Positions 40,784 to 50,900 of a DNA stretch of 64,000 nt are shown here, piece after piece. This DNA is from Actinoplanes sp. NBC_00393 (lineage in GTDB: Bacteria; Actinomycetota; Actinomycetes; Mycobacteriales; Micromonosporaceae). Location: NCBI RefSeq assembly GCF_036053395.1, contig NZ_CP107942.1, positions 1,578,501 through 1,642,500 on the forward strand, given 5' to 3'. A model generated the notes under the pieces. It saw only the letters and a program-made list of their open reading frames with translations, was not told the origin of the DNA and ran no database searches. Every line of letters begins with the position of its first letter. Position 1 is the stretch's first letter. The position numbers and the translations under genes were made by a program.

Positions 40784-41978
40784 TCCGGCCGCGCAGTTCG
40801 CCGAGGCCGATCACGGCGCCGGCCGGGCCGGGCGCGGTCGCGGTGATCACGACCTCGTCGCCGTCCTCCAAAAACGTGCGGGTGGCGCCGTCCGGCAGTT
40901 TGACCGGCTCCTGGCCGCCCCAGGACAGCTCGATCAGGGAGCCGCGCTGGTCGGGGTCCTCGCCGCTGATGGTGCCGGAGGCGTACAGGTCGCCGGTGCG
41001 CAGCGAGGCGCCGTTGGCGGTCAGGTGGGCCAGCATCTGGGCGCCGGTCCAGTACATGCCGGCGAACTCGGGCCGGGACACGATGTGGCCGTTGAGCCGG
41101 ACCTCCAGGTGGATGTCGAAGCCCCAGGGTTCGGTCGACGCGTCGTCCAGGTAGGGCAGCAGTGGCACGGTCCGGGCCGGCGGGGTGACCCGGGCCCGGT
41201 CGAGGGCGGCCAGCGGGACGATCCACGGCGAGATCGAGGTGGCGAACGACTTGCCCAGGAACGGGCCGAGCGGCACGTACTCCCAGGCCTGGATGTCACG
41301 CGCCGACCAGTCGTTGACCAGGCACACGCCGAAGACGTGCTGGTCGAAGGCGGTCAGCTCGACGGGCCGGCCCAGCGCTGAGGGGGTGCCGACGACGAAG
41401 CCGAGTTCGGCCTCGATGTCGAGGCGCTGGGACGGCCCGAAGCTGATCTCGCCGTCCGGGCTGCGCCGCTGGCCGCACGGGCGGACCACCTCGGTGCCGG
41501 AGACGACGACGGTGCCGGCCCGGCCGTGGTATCCGATCGGCAGGTGCTTCCAGTTCGGTGTGAGCGGGTCCTGGCCGGGCCGGAACATCCGGCCCAGGTT
41601 GGTGGCGTGGTTCTCCGAGGCGTAGAAGTCGACGTAGTCGGCGACCGTGAACGGCAGATGCATCCGTGCGTCCCCGGCCGGCACGAGATGGCCGTCGAGC
41701 AGCTCCCGGTAGACCTCGTCGGTGAGCCAGGTGGTGATCCGGGCCCGCACGTCGGCCCAGGTGCGCGGCCCGGCGGCGAGCAGCGCGTCGAGCGACGGAC
41801 CGGCGACGGCAGCGGCGAGTTCCGGGGCCAGGTTGCGGATCGCCGCGGGCAGGTCGAGGATCCGGTCGCCGATCGCGACACCGACCCGCGGGTGCGGGTC
41901 GGCAGGCGTGCTGAACACCCCGTACGGCAGGGTGGCGACGCCGAACGGGTGGTCAGCGGGAACGTCGAGCCAGGTCAC
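40761..41978 (-). CDS. fahA: Fumarylacetoacetase
   Basis: Fumarylacetoacetate hydrolase of 405 residues, the last step of tyrosine degradation, giving fumarate and acetoacetate. The N-terminal SH3-like domain is followed by the FAH fold with DFYASENHATN, QRLDIEAELGFVVG, VCLVNDWSARDIQAWEYVPLGPF, WGFDIHLEV and YASGTISGEDPDQRGSLIEL; the metal-site acidic residues (Glu-Glu, Asp) are in place. The GTG at 41978 overlaps the upstream stop (GTGA) and has GGAGGA. It is the terminal gene of the operon. Confidence 0.95.
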   Translation of the reverse strand: MTWLDVPADHPFGVATLPYGVFSTPADPHPRVGVAIGDRILDLPAAIRNLAPELAAAVAGPSLDALLAAGPRTWADVRARITTWLTDEVYRELLDGHLVPAGDARMHLPFTVADYVDFYASENHATNLGRMFRPGQDPLTPNWKHLPIGYHGRAGTVVVSGTEVVRPCGQRRSPDGEISFGPSQRLDIEAELGFVVGTPSALGRPVELTAFDQHVFGVCLVNDWSARDIQAWEYVPLGPFLGKSFATSISPWIVPLAALDRARVTPPARTVPLLPYLDDASTEPWGFDIHLEVRLNGHIVSRPEFAGMYWTGAQMLAHLTANGASLRTGDLYASGTISGEDPDQRGSLIELSWGGQEPVKLPDGATRTFLEDGDEVVITATAPGPAGAVIGLGELRGRITAANRD

Positions 41979-42733
41979 CGAAGGTCCTCCGGGAGAAGTC
42001 CGAGACTGAGCAGGCCGCCGACCGGCTCGCTGATGCTGCAGGTGCCGAAACTGATGAAATGGTGCCGGACCGCCTTGGCGAGGACCTCGTCGATGCGGGC
42101 GACCGCGGCGGCGACCCGTTCGGCGTCCTGGTCGGCGAGGGCCCGCTCGATGTCGTAGCCCTGCAGGGCCTGGGCGGTGGCCAGGATGACGTTCAGGTAG
42201 CCGTGGTGCTCGAAGCCGGTGGCCGGGTCGCGGTGCCGGATCGGGTCGTGCAGGCCCGCGGTCAGCTTGAACGCGATGCCGCCGCGGACCGCCGCCCAGA
42301 GCGCGCGGGCCAGCTCCGCCTCGCTGGGGAACGCGTCCGCGCGTACCCCACCGGTCCTGATCTTCAGGCGCAAGCCGGCATCCCGCAGGGCCGCGACGCG
42401 CGTCGCGGTGATCTCCCCGCACGGCACCTCGGCGTACGTGGTGACCGCTCCCGCCTCGGTCGCGCCCACCATCTCGACGGCGACGATGTCGATCTCCGGC
42501 GCCGCCGGCAGCTCGGGCGAAGTCGTGACCAGCGAGACCGCGAGCGGGGGTCCGCCCGCCGCCGCCGCGACGAGTTCGTCCCAGCGGGCCAGGGAGCAGA
42601 TGAACGGGCCGAGCATCGGCTCCAGGGGTGACCCGCGACGCTCGCGGTGCGCCGCGACCGCTGCAGCCATCGGCACGTTGCCGGGCGGGAAGATCGCGGC
42701 GTCGTCGAACAGCCGCAGGAACAGCGGGTTCAC
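41975..42733 (-). CDS. Unknown protein between hmgA and fahA
   Basis: A 252-residue protein with no family I can name. Alternating hydrophobic strands and helices suggest a TIM-barrel-like fold, with conserved-looking LRLKIRTGG, IAFKLTAGLHDPIRHRD, GFEHHGYLNVILAT and HHFISFGTCSI segments rich in His and Lys. It is coupled by GTGA overlaps to hmgA before it and fahA after it. The pathway step between those two enzymes is maleylacetoacetate isomerase, otherwise absent from the operon, so that activity is the natural hypothesis. No thioredoxin/GST fold is visible. Confidence 0.8.
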   Translation of the reverse strand: MNPLFLRLFDDAAIFPPGNVPMAAAVAAHRERRGSPLEPMLGPFICSLARWDELVAAAAGGPPLAVSLVTTSPELPAAPEIDIVAVEMVGATEAGAVTTYAEVPCGEITATRVAALRDAGLRLKIRTGGVRADAFPSEAELARALWAAVRGGIAFKLTAGLHDPIRHRDPATGFEHHGYLNVILATAQALQGYDIERALADQDAERVAAAVARIDEVLAKAVRHHFISFGTCSISEPVGGLLSLGLLPEDLR

Positions 42734-43935
42734 GACTTCGGGCCCCGCCCGGCCCAGGTCCAGGCGTACTTCCCGTCGTCGCTGAGGCTGCCACCCTCGC
42801 CAAGGCCGAGCGGCCGGAACGTGTCGACCATGACCGCGGTCTCGTCGAACTGCTCCGCGCCCAGGCTGGCCTCGATCGCGCTCGGCTGCGGGCCGTGCGG
42901 GTAACCGCCGGGGTGCAGCGAGATCGAGCCGACATTGATCCCGGAGCCCTTGCGGGCCTCGTAGTCGCCGCCGACGTAGAACATCACCTCGTCGCTGTCG
43001 ACGTTCGAGTGGTAGTAGGGGACCGGCACCGCGAGCGGGTGGTAGTCGACCTTGCGCGGCACGAAGTTGCAGATCACGAAGTTGTTGCCCTCGAAGACCT
43101 GGTGCACCGGCGGCGGCTGGTGGATGCGGCCGGTGATCGGCTCGTAGTCGGCGATGTTGAACGCGTACGGGTACAGGCACCCGTCCCACCCGACCACGTC
43201 GAACGGGTGGTCCGGCAGGATGTGCACGCTGCCGGCGAGCCCACCCGGCCCGTCGCCGCGGTGCTTGATGTAGACCTCGACGTCCCGCTCGTTCACCTGC
43301 TGCGGCGCGCTCGGCAGCCGCAGGTCCCGCTCGCAGTACGGCGAGTGCTCGAGGAACTGCCCGTACCGGGAGAGGTAGCGCTTCGGCGGGGCGATGTGGC
43401 TGTTCGCCTCGATCGCGTAGAGCCGCAGCGGCTCGTGACCGCCCGGCACCCATCGGTGCGTGGTGGCCCGCGGGATGATCACGTAGTCGCCGATGGCCAC
43501 CTCCAGGTCACCGAAGACCGTCTCCACCACGCCCTCGCCGGCCTCGACGTAGACGCATTCGTCGCCGGTCGCGTTGCGGTACAGCGGAGACGCCGTGCCG
43601 CACACCACGTAGTTGATCCGCACGTCCGCGTTGCCCAGGACCAGCCGCCGGTCCCGGACCGCGTCGCAGGACTTCCACTCCTCGCCGGGGAACAGGTCGT
43701 GCAGCTTCAGGTGCCGGGGCAGCAGCGGCTGGTTGGACGTGGTGGCCTGGTCCGGCAGCTGCCAGATCCGGGCGCCGACCACCGCCGACGGGACGTGCCG
43801 GTGGTAGAGCAGGGAGGAGTCCGAGGAGAAGCCCTCCTCACCCATCAGCTCCTCGTAGTAGAGGCGGCCGTCGGGGTCGCGGTGCTGGGTGTGCCGCTTG
43901 GGCGGGATGTTTCCGGCCCGCTGGTAGTGCGCCAT
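42730..43935 (-). CDS. hmgA: Homogentisate 1,2-dioxygenase
   Basis: Non-haem iron ring-cleavage enzyme of 401 residues converting homogentisate to maleylacetoacetate. Motifs seen are YYEELMGEEGFSSDSSLLYHRH at the N-terminus, GDECVYVEAGEG, IPRATTHRW, PFDVVGWDGCLYPYAFNI and the iron-site region SNVDSDEVMFYVGGDY followed by SISLHPGGYPHGP. The length fits the bacterial short form. It starts 24 bp after hpd and overlaps the next gene as GTGA. Confidence 0.96.
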   Translation of the reverse strand: MAHYQRAGNIPPKRHTQHRDPDGRLYYEELMGEEGFSSDSSLLYHRHVPSAVVGARIWQLPDQATTSNQPLLPRHLKLHDLFPGEEWKSCDAVRDRRLVLGNADVRINYVVCGTASPLYRNATGDECVYVEAGEGVVETVFGDLEVAIGDYVIIPRATTHRWVPGGHEPLRLYAIEANSHIAPPKRYLSRYGQFLEHSPYCERDLRLPSAPQQVNERDVEVYIKHRGDGPGGLAGSVHILPDHPFDVVGWDGCLYPYAFNIADYEPITGRIHQPPPVHQVFEGNNFVICNFVPRKVDYHPLAVPVPYYHSNVDSDEVMFYVGGDYEARKGSGINVGSISLHPGGYPHGPQPSAIEASLGAEQFDETAVMVDTFRPLGLGEGGSLSDDGKYAWTWAGRGPKS

Positions 43936-43959
43936 CTCGAACTCCTCCCCTCGGATCCT

Positions 43960-45311
<1,352 letters not shown>

Positions 45312-45404
45312 TGTTGACCCGGTTGGCTAGGTTGGCGGATGCCTGACTGGTTTCCCCGGTCCGGCGGCATTCGTGCTTGACTTAGGCATCAGCGAGGGGA
45401 GTCG

Positions 45405-45593
45405 ATGATGCGCATCGCCACGGTGATGGGTCTGCTGGCGGCCGGTGTCGCCGTCGCGGCCGGGGTCGCGGTCGGCCATACCTCCCTCGCGTGCGAGCCG
45501 GAACGCGGGCCGGCGCCGGTGATCTACGTCGTCCCCGACGACGGCGGCACCATCGATCCGGTTCTCACTTCCACGGAGGAAGTCGACCTGTAA
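45405..45593 (+). CDS. Small exported protein of unknown function
   Basis: A 62-residue protein with an N-terminal hydrophobic segment (about 7-24) and a short acidic tail ending STEEVDL. GGGGAG precedes paired ATGs at 45405 and 45408. It could be secreted or a membrane-tethered peptide; a single Cys (LACEP, residue 30) does not form a clear lipobox. It is read divergently from hpd. Confidence 0.6.
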   Translation: MMRIATVMGLLAAGVAVAAGVAVGHTSLACEPERGPAPVIYVVPDDGGTIDPVLTSTEEVDL

Positions 45594-45705
45594 CCAGGTC
45601 TGTTCTGTGCTAGTTCTCGTTCATGACGTCCTATCGGTGACCGTCACTGCGCGCTGAGGATGAAGCGATCCCGTGCTCGGTCGGCCGTCAAGGAGGACGT
45701 CCGTG

Positions 45706-47865
45706 ATGAAACGTATCAGCCTGCTCCTGCTCCCACTCACCTTCATCGTGGTCCCGGCCACGCCGGCCCACGCCGCCGACGACTGCTCCACTGTCCCGTG
45801 GATGGACGTCCGCAAATCGCCCGAGAAACGCGCTCAGGCGCTGCTCGCGGCCAGCACCCAGCACCAGAAGTACCGCTGGCTGGTCGAGCAGCCCGCCAAC
45901 AGCCCGCAACAGACGACCTGGCCCGGCGACGTCGTCTATCCCGTCCAGGTGCCGTGCACGCCGACCGTGGTCTACTCCGACGGCCCGGACGGCGTACGGT
46001 TCACGCCCGGTGTCACCGCGTTCCCGGCGACCATCGCCACCGCCGCGACCTGGAACCAGCCGCTCGCCTACGCCAAGGGCGCCGCCCAGGGCGCCGAGGC
46101 CTTCGACAAGGGCAAGAACGTGCTGCTCGCGCCCGGCCTGGCCAGCGGGCGCACCCCGCTCTCCGGCCGCACCCCCGAGTACCTCGGCGAGGACCCGCTG
46201 CTCACCGGCCTGATCGCGGCGGCCGGCACCCGCGGCATCCAGAAGGACGACAGGGTCCTCGCCACGCTCAAGCACTACGTCGCCAACGAGCAGGAACTCG
46301 ACCGGCAGACCAGCTCGTCGAACGCCGACGAGCGCACCCTGCGCCAGATCTACGACCTGCCCTTCGAGATCGCCATCGACCGGGGGCGGCCGGAGAGCGT
46401 GATGTGCTCCTACAACCAGATCAACGGCGTGTACGCCTGCGAGAACGAACGCCTGAACGAGGTGCTCAAGGGCGACATCGGCTTCGACGGCTACGTGATG
46501 TCCGACTTCGGTTCGGTGCACTCCACCGCGCCGAGCCTGGTCAACGGCCTCGACCAGGAACTGAACCGGCCGATCTGGTTCACCCCGGCCCGCCTCGACG
46601 CGGCCCTGGCGGCCGGTGAGATCACCCAGCGGCAGATCGATGCGGCGGCGTTCCGGGTGGTTCGGTCGTACCTCCGCGGTGGTCTCTTCGATCACCCGCT
46701 GCCCGCCACCCCGGTGCCGGACGCCTCCACCGCCGCGCACAAGGCCGTCGCCCGGCAGGTGGCCGAGCAGGGCTCGGTGCTGCTGAAGAACGACAGGCTG
46801 CTGCCGCTGCGGCCGAAGGCCGGCGACACCATCGCGGTGATCGGGCCGACCGCGTCGTCCACGCCCACCGACGGGATCAGCGCGAACTCGGTGTGCAGCC
46901 TGTCGTGGCGCTTCGGCAACCCGCAGACCCTGCAGTGCGAGGATCTGATCTCGCCGGAGACCGGCATCCGCGACCGGGCGGCCCGGGCCGGTGCGACGGT
47001 CACCTTCGACAACGGCAGCGACCCGGCGGCAGCGGCTGCGGCAGCGGCGAACGCCGACGTGGCGGTGGTCTTCGGATATCAGCGGGCCGGCGAGTTCAAC
47101 GACCTGCCCGACCTGCGGCTGCAGGGCAACGGGGACGCGCTGATCAGTGCGGTGGCCGCGGCGAATCCGCGTACCGTGGTGGTCCTGCAGACCGGCAGCG
47201 CGGTCGAGATGCCCTGGATCGCCCGGGTGCCCGCGGTGCTGGAGAGCTGGTACGGCGGCGAGCAGATGGGCCCGGCCATCGCCGCGCTGCTCTTCGGCGA
47301 CACCAACCCGTCCGGCAGGCTGCCGATGACCTTCCCGCGCTCGCTCGCCGACACCCCGACCGCCGGCGACCCGGCACGCTACCCCGGCATCCGCGCCGAG
47401 GGCGACCCGATCCGGCAGGTGTCCTACAGCGAGGGCCTTCAGGTCGGCTACCGCTGGTACCAGGCCCAGGGCATCGACCCGCTCTTCGCCTTCGGCCACG
47501 GCCTGTCCTACACCACGTTCAAATACCGCGACGTGCGCGTCAGCGGGGACGGGCGCAGCGAGCTGCGCATCAGGTTCCAGCTGTCCAACACCGGGCGGCG
47601 TACGGGCACCGAGGTCGCCCAGGCCTACGTGACCCTGCCGTCGGCCGCCGGTGAGCCGTTCCGGCGCCTGGTCGGCTGGGAGCGGGTGACCCTCGCGCCG
47701 GGTCAGCAGCGCACCGTCGAGATCAAGCTCGACCGGGGCGATCTGAAGGACCTGCACCTGCTCGAATACTGGGCGGGCGGCTGGAAGACGGCTTCCGGCA
47801 CGTACCGGGTGCACGTCGGCGGATCGTCCGAGACCGCCCAGAGCGGCACGTTCCGGGTGCGCTGA
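45706..47865 (+). CDS. Secreted glycoside hydrolase family 3 protein
   Basis: A 719-residue exported beta-glucosidase/xylosidase-like enzyme. Signal peptide about 1-23 (ending AHA-AD). The GH3 N-domain contains FPATIATAATWN, LKHYVANEQELDR and the nucleophile in VMSDFG (Asp). The C-domain has LLKNDRLLPL, AVIGPTA, SWYGGEQMGPAIAALLFGDTNPSGRLPMTFP and a FnIII-like end (FAFGHGLSYTTF). AGGAGG precedes the ATG at 45706. It probably trims plant oligosaccharides together with other secreted enzymes such as the PL11 lyase. Confidence 0.93.
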   Translation: MKRISLLLLPLTFIVVPATPAHAADDCSTVPWMDVRKSPEKRAQALLAASTQHQKYRWLVEQPANSPQQTTWPGDVVYPVQVPCTPTVVYSDGPDGVRFTPGVTAFPATIATAATWNQPLAYAKGAAQGAEAFDKGKNVLLAPGLASGRTPLSGRTPEYLGEDPLLTGLIAAAGTRGIQKDDRVLATLKHYVANEQELDRQTSSSNADERTLRQIYDLPFEIAIDRGRPESVMCSYNQINGVYACENERLNEVLKGDIGFDGYVMSDFGSVHSTAPSLVNGLDQELNRPIWFTPARLDAALAAGEITQRQIDAAAFRVVRSYLRGGLFDHPLPATPVPDASTAAHKAVARQVAEQGSVLLKNDRLLPLRPKAGDTIAVIGPTASSTPTDGISANSVCSLSWRFGNPQTLQCEDLISPETGIRDRAARAGATVTFDNGSDPAAAAAAAANADVAVVFGYQRAGEFNDLPDLRLQGNGDALISAVAAANPRTVVVLQTGSAVEMPWIARVPAVLESWYGGEQMGPAIAALLFGDTNPSGRLPMTFPRSLADTPTAGDPARYPGIRAEGDPIRQVSYSEGLQVGYRWYQAQGIDPLFAFGHGLSYTTFKYRDVRVSGDGRSELRIRFQLSNTGRRTGTEVAQAYVTLPSAAGEPFRRLVGWERVTLAPGQQRTVEIKLDRGDLKDLHLLEYWAGGWKTASGTYRVHVGGSSETAQSGTFRVR

Positions 47866-47876
47866 CGCCTTAACAT

Positions 47877-47893
47877 CGTCGGATGCGCCGACG
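47877..47893 (+). promoter_or_regulatory. Hairpin with a start codon in its loop
   Basis: CGTCGG and CCGACG pair around the loop ATGCG, whose ATG (47883) is the start codon of the metallopeptidase-like gene, 17 bp after the GH3 stop. It could be a compact terminator for GH3 or limit translation of the next gene. A six-pair stem could arise by chance in this base composition. Confidence 0.35.
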
Positions 47894-48593
47894 CCGATGG
47901 ATCATCGCGGCGGTCGTCGTGGCCGCGCTCCTCGGAGCCACCACGGCGACCGCCGCCCTCGCTGCCCCCACGGTCACCGCGGCTGCCTGCCCGCAGTGCT
48001 ACGGCCTCACCGCCCGCGGCGGCGGCCTGTACAGCGACCGCGACGACCCCGCCCACCGCCCGATGCTCGACGCGGCGGACCGGCGCATCGCCGCCTTCTA
48101 CGGCAGCCGCACCGTGCAGCCGCGGATCCTGATCTGCACGACCGGCGACTGCTACCGCCGGATCGGCGGCGGCGGCGAGAAGGGCCGCACGATCCGGACC
48201 TGGGCCCTGCTGCTCTCGCCGAACGGGGCGAACGAGACCATCGCCACCCACGAGCTCTCCCACGGCGAGTTCCACCAGCGACTCGGCTCAGCCCGCGACC
48301 GGGTGCCGCAGTGGTTCGACGAAGGGCTCGCCGTCCTGGTCTCCGACGACGCCCGCTACCTGCAGGCCGGCCGCGGCGAGGCCCGCTGCCGCCTGCCGCT
48401 CGCCGAGGCCCTCCCGGTCGTCACCACCGACTGGTCGGCGCCGACCGGCGGCGCCGTCGACCACCACTACCTGCAGGCCGGGTGCGTGGTCGCCAAGTGG
48501 GTCGACGACAACGGCGGACCGGCGGCCGTCCTCGACCTCATCGACCGGCTGCGCGACGGCGCCGCTTTCGAGACGGCCGTCACCGTCGGCTGA
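47883..48593 (+). CDS. Secreted metallopeptidase-like protein (HExxH)
   Basis: A 236-residue protein with a signal peptide (about 1-28). HELSH within ATHELSHGEFH is a gluzincin zinc motif, and WFDEGLAVLV, about 24 residues later, supplies the usual third-ligand glutamate (peptidase MA-like). Two cysteines in CPQCYG follow the signal peptide, and two lie in CTTGDC. It may degrade protein or cell-wall material outside; it is short for a protease, so a binding role is possible. It begins 17 bp after GH3. Confidence 0.75.
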   Translation: MRRRRWIIAAVVVAALLGATTATAALAAPTVTAAACPQCYGLTARGGGLYSDRDDPAHRPMLDAADRRIAAFYGSRTVQPRILICTTGDCYRRIGGGGEKGRTIRTWALLLSPNGANETIATHELSHGEFHQRLGSARDRVPQWFDEGLAVLVSDDARYLQAGRGEARCRLPLAEALPVVTTDWSAPTGGAVDHHYLQAGCVVAKWVDDNGGPAAVLDLIDRLRDGAAFETAVTVG

Positions 48594-48632
48594 AAAGCTC
48601 AGACCGCCTCCGCCGGGACCGATTCCAACGGG

Positions 48633-49655
48633 GTGATCCGAAGGTACGTGCGCCGCGTGGTAGCCGGCGGCCGCGCTGACAACCCCGCGGTGGTCAGCGG
48701 CTTCACCCTGGGCCTGTTGTTCACGCTGGCCGGAATCTACACCTTCGTCACGATGCTGCTTCCGACCCCGGCCGGGTTCCAGCCGGCGTCGGTGGCCCTG
48801 ATCGCCGTGGTCGCGCTGGTCTGGGGCCTGGTCGCGATGGTGCTGCCCTGGGCGCGGATCCCACACCTGCTGCGGCTCGCCAACGGGCCGGCGGCGATGG
48901 CGGTGATCGCTCTGCACAACATCGCCGCCGGCCAGGACGCCTACCGCTACACGATGTTCTTCTTCCTGGTGTTTCTCTGGGCCGGCCTGTGCGAGGCACG
49001 CGGTCTGAGCCTCAAGATGAGCCCGTTCCTGGCGGTCGCGTACCTCGGCCCGCTGCTGGCCGACGGCAAGTCGGCGGCCGACCTCGCCTCGATCAGCTAC
49101 GCCCTGCCGATCTACCTCGCCGTCGGCGAGGTCCTCGCCTGGCGCACCGAGCGGATGCGCCGCCTCCAGCGCCGGCTGCAGCAGCTCGCCCACCAGGACC
49201 CGCTCACCGGCCTGCCGAACCGCACAGTCTTCACCAGCGCCCTGCACGAGCACTGCGCCCGCCCCGAACCGGTCGCCGTGCTCTTCCTCGACCTGGACGG
49301 CTTCAAGCAGATCAACGACCGCCTCGGCCATGCGGCCGGCGACCAGGTGCTGGTCCAGGTGAGCGCGGCGCTGCGGGCCCACACCCGCCCGGGGTACGCC
49401 GACCTGCCCTGCCGCCTCGCCGGCGACGAGTTCGTCCTGCTGCTGCCGAACACCGACCTGCCCACCGCCCGCGCCGTAGCCGACCACCTCGAACACCGCC
49501 TCAACCAGCTGCACGCGGCCGACGGCACCCCGGTGCACGGCAGCGTCGGCGTCGCCGTCGGCACCGGCATGGACGCCGAGGACCTGATCGCTGCCGCCGA
49601 CCACGCCATGTACACCGCGAAGAAGGCCAAACCGGTCAGCCGCCGAGCCGCCTGA
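48633..49655 (+). CDS. Membrane diguanylate cyclase (GGDEF)
   Basis: A 340-residue protein with about five membrane helices (about 20-155) and a GGDEF domain (about 178-335). The substrate motif reads LAGDEF, an AGDEF variant that can be active, preceded by LFLDLDGFKQINDRLGHAAGD. It should make c-di-GMP in response to a membrane signal. Start is the GTG at 48633; a nearby GTG at 48648 is an alternative. It lies 39 bp after the metallopeptidase-like gene. Confidence 0.9.
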   Translation: MIRRYVRRVVAGGRADNPAVVSGFTLGLLFTLAGIYTFVTMLLPTPAGFQPASVALIAVVALVWGLVAMVLPWARIPHLLRLANGPAAMAVIALHNIAAGQDAYRYTMFFFLVFLWAGLCEARGLSLKMSPFLAVAYLGPLLADGKSAADLASISYALPIYLAVGEVLAWRTERMRRLQRRLQQLAHQDPLTGLPNRTVFTSALHEHCARPEPVAVLFLDLDGFKQINDRLGHAAGDQVLVQVSAALRAHTRPGYADLPCRLAGDEFVLLLPNTDLPTARAVADHLEHRLNQLHAADGTPVHGSVGVAVGTGMDAEDLIAAADHAMYTAKKAKPVSRRAA

Positions 49656-49673
49656 GACCGATATCCTTCGACC

Positions 49674-50900
49674 GTGTCGCTCGTCCGTTCCGCTGGTCTG
49701 CAGAAGTTCCGGGAGACCGTGGAGGGACTGGGCGGCGATCCGGCGCTCTTCGCGCGGCAGGCCGGCCTGCCCGTCGACGCCCTGGATGCTGATGACCTGC
49801 TGATTCAGGACACCGCGCTGGCGGCCGTGCTGGAGATCGCGGCGGCGGCGCTGCGTTGTCCGGACCTGGGGCTGCGGGTGGCGGCGGCGCAGGATCTGAG
49901 CCTGCTCGGGCCGCTGGCCGTGGCCATCCAGCACTCGCCCTCGGTCGGCGACGCCCTGGAGTGCACCTCGCGCTACATGTTCGTGCATGCGCGGGACATG
50001 CACATCGCGCTGATCGCCGACCCGCAGGGTGTCGCGGGGGTGCGCGGCGTGCGGTACGTGTTCGGCGCCGGGGTGCGGCCGCTGCCGCAGGCCACCGACA
50101 TGACCATGCTGTTCCTGCACCGGGCGGTGCGGTTCCTGGTCGGCGGGCAGTACGGGTTGCGCTCGGTGGACCTGCCGCACGAGCCGGCCGCGCCGCGGGA
50201 ACGGTATGCGGAGGCGTTCGGCGCGGCGGTCCGGTTCGGGCGGCCGGAGGCGCTGCTGCGGGTGCCGGCGAGCCTGCTCAACCGGCCGCTGGAAGGTGTG
50301 GATGCCACGCTGCGCGGCCTGGCCCTGGCGTTCCTGTCCCGGCAGGCGCCGGGTGCGGGCACAGCGATGGCCTCGCGGGTCCGCGCGGTGCTCGCGCAGG
50401 CGCTGGGCACCGGGTCGACCGAGCTGGCCGACGTCGCCCGGCTGCTGGCCGTGCACCCGCGCACCCTGCAGCGTGAGCTCGCCGCCGAGGGGCAGACGTT
50501 CGCGGCCGTTCTGGACGGGCTGCGCCGGTCCCGGGCCCGCGCCTACCTGACCACGACCGACATGCCGCTGACCCAGGTGAGCCGCCTGCTGGGCTTCGCC
50601 GAGCAGGCGGTGCTGAGCCGGTGCGCCCGCCGGTGGTGGGGCACGAGCCCGTCGGCGTTACGCGCCGCCGCCCGCCGGCAGTTCCACGACGGCCACATCG
50701 TTCTCGATGAGGCTGCCGAGGACGAGCGTGCCGTCGTGCTCGGCCACCGAGGTGACGAAACCGTAGGAGCCGTCGTCGGCGCGCAGATCGTGGACCGGGT
50801 TGCCGGAGAGGTCGAAGGCCATCACCCAGGCGAGGATGGTGGCCTTGGGGCGTACCGCGTCGGGCAGGTTCCAGACCAGCACCCGCAGGAGGCCGGGTAG
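49674..50900 (+). CDS. AraC-family regulator with Arabinose_bd-type N-domain
   Basis: The N-terminal 195 residues fit the OruR/Arabinose_bd (PF12625) fold (GGDPALFARQAGLPVDAL; DLSLLGPLAVAIQHSPSVGDALECTSRY). The helix-turn-helix pair ends near WWGTSPSALRAAARR at about residue 330. No stop follows there: the frame runs another 75 residues antisense to the SMP-30-like gene, ending at 50900, so the two genes overlap tail-to-tail by 243 bp. The start is a GTG at 49674, 18 bp after the cyclase gene. It may control the neighbouring leftward operon. Confidence 0.82.
   Translation: MSLVRSAGLQKFRETVEGLGGDPALFARQAGLPVDALDADDLLIQDTALAAVLEIAAAALRCPDLGLRVAAAQDLSLLGPLAVAIQHSPSVGDALECTSRYMFVHARDMHIALIADPQGVAGVRGVRYVFGAGVRPLPQATDMTMLFLHRAVRFLVGGQYGLRSVDLPHEPAAPRERYAEAFGAAVRFGRPEALLRVPASLLNRPLEGVDATLRGLALAFLSRQAPGAGTAMASRVRAVLAQALGTGSTELADVARLLAVHPRTLQRELAAEGQTFAAVLDGLRRSRARAYLTTTDMPLTQVSRLLGFAEQAVLSRCARRWWGTSPSALRAAARRQFHDGHIVLDEAAEDERAVVLGHRGDETVGAVVGAQIVDRVAGEVEGHHPGEDGGLGAYRVGQVPDQHPQEAG

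Noticed and set aside
45637..45647. GTGACCGTCAC as an operator for the GH3 gene
   Set aside because: Only 5-bp arms; such palindromes are frequent at this base composition and there is no second copy.
45688..47814. 708-codon minus-strand frame opposite the GH3 gene
   Set aside because: Antisense shadow of a full-length GH3 protein with signal peptide and catalytic motif.
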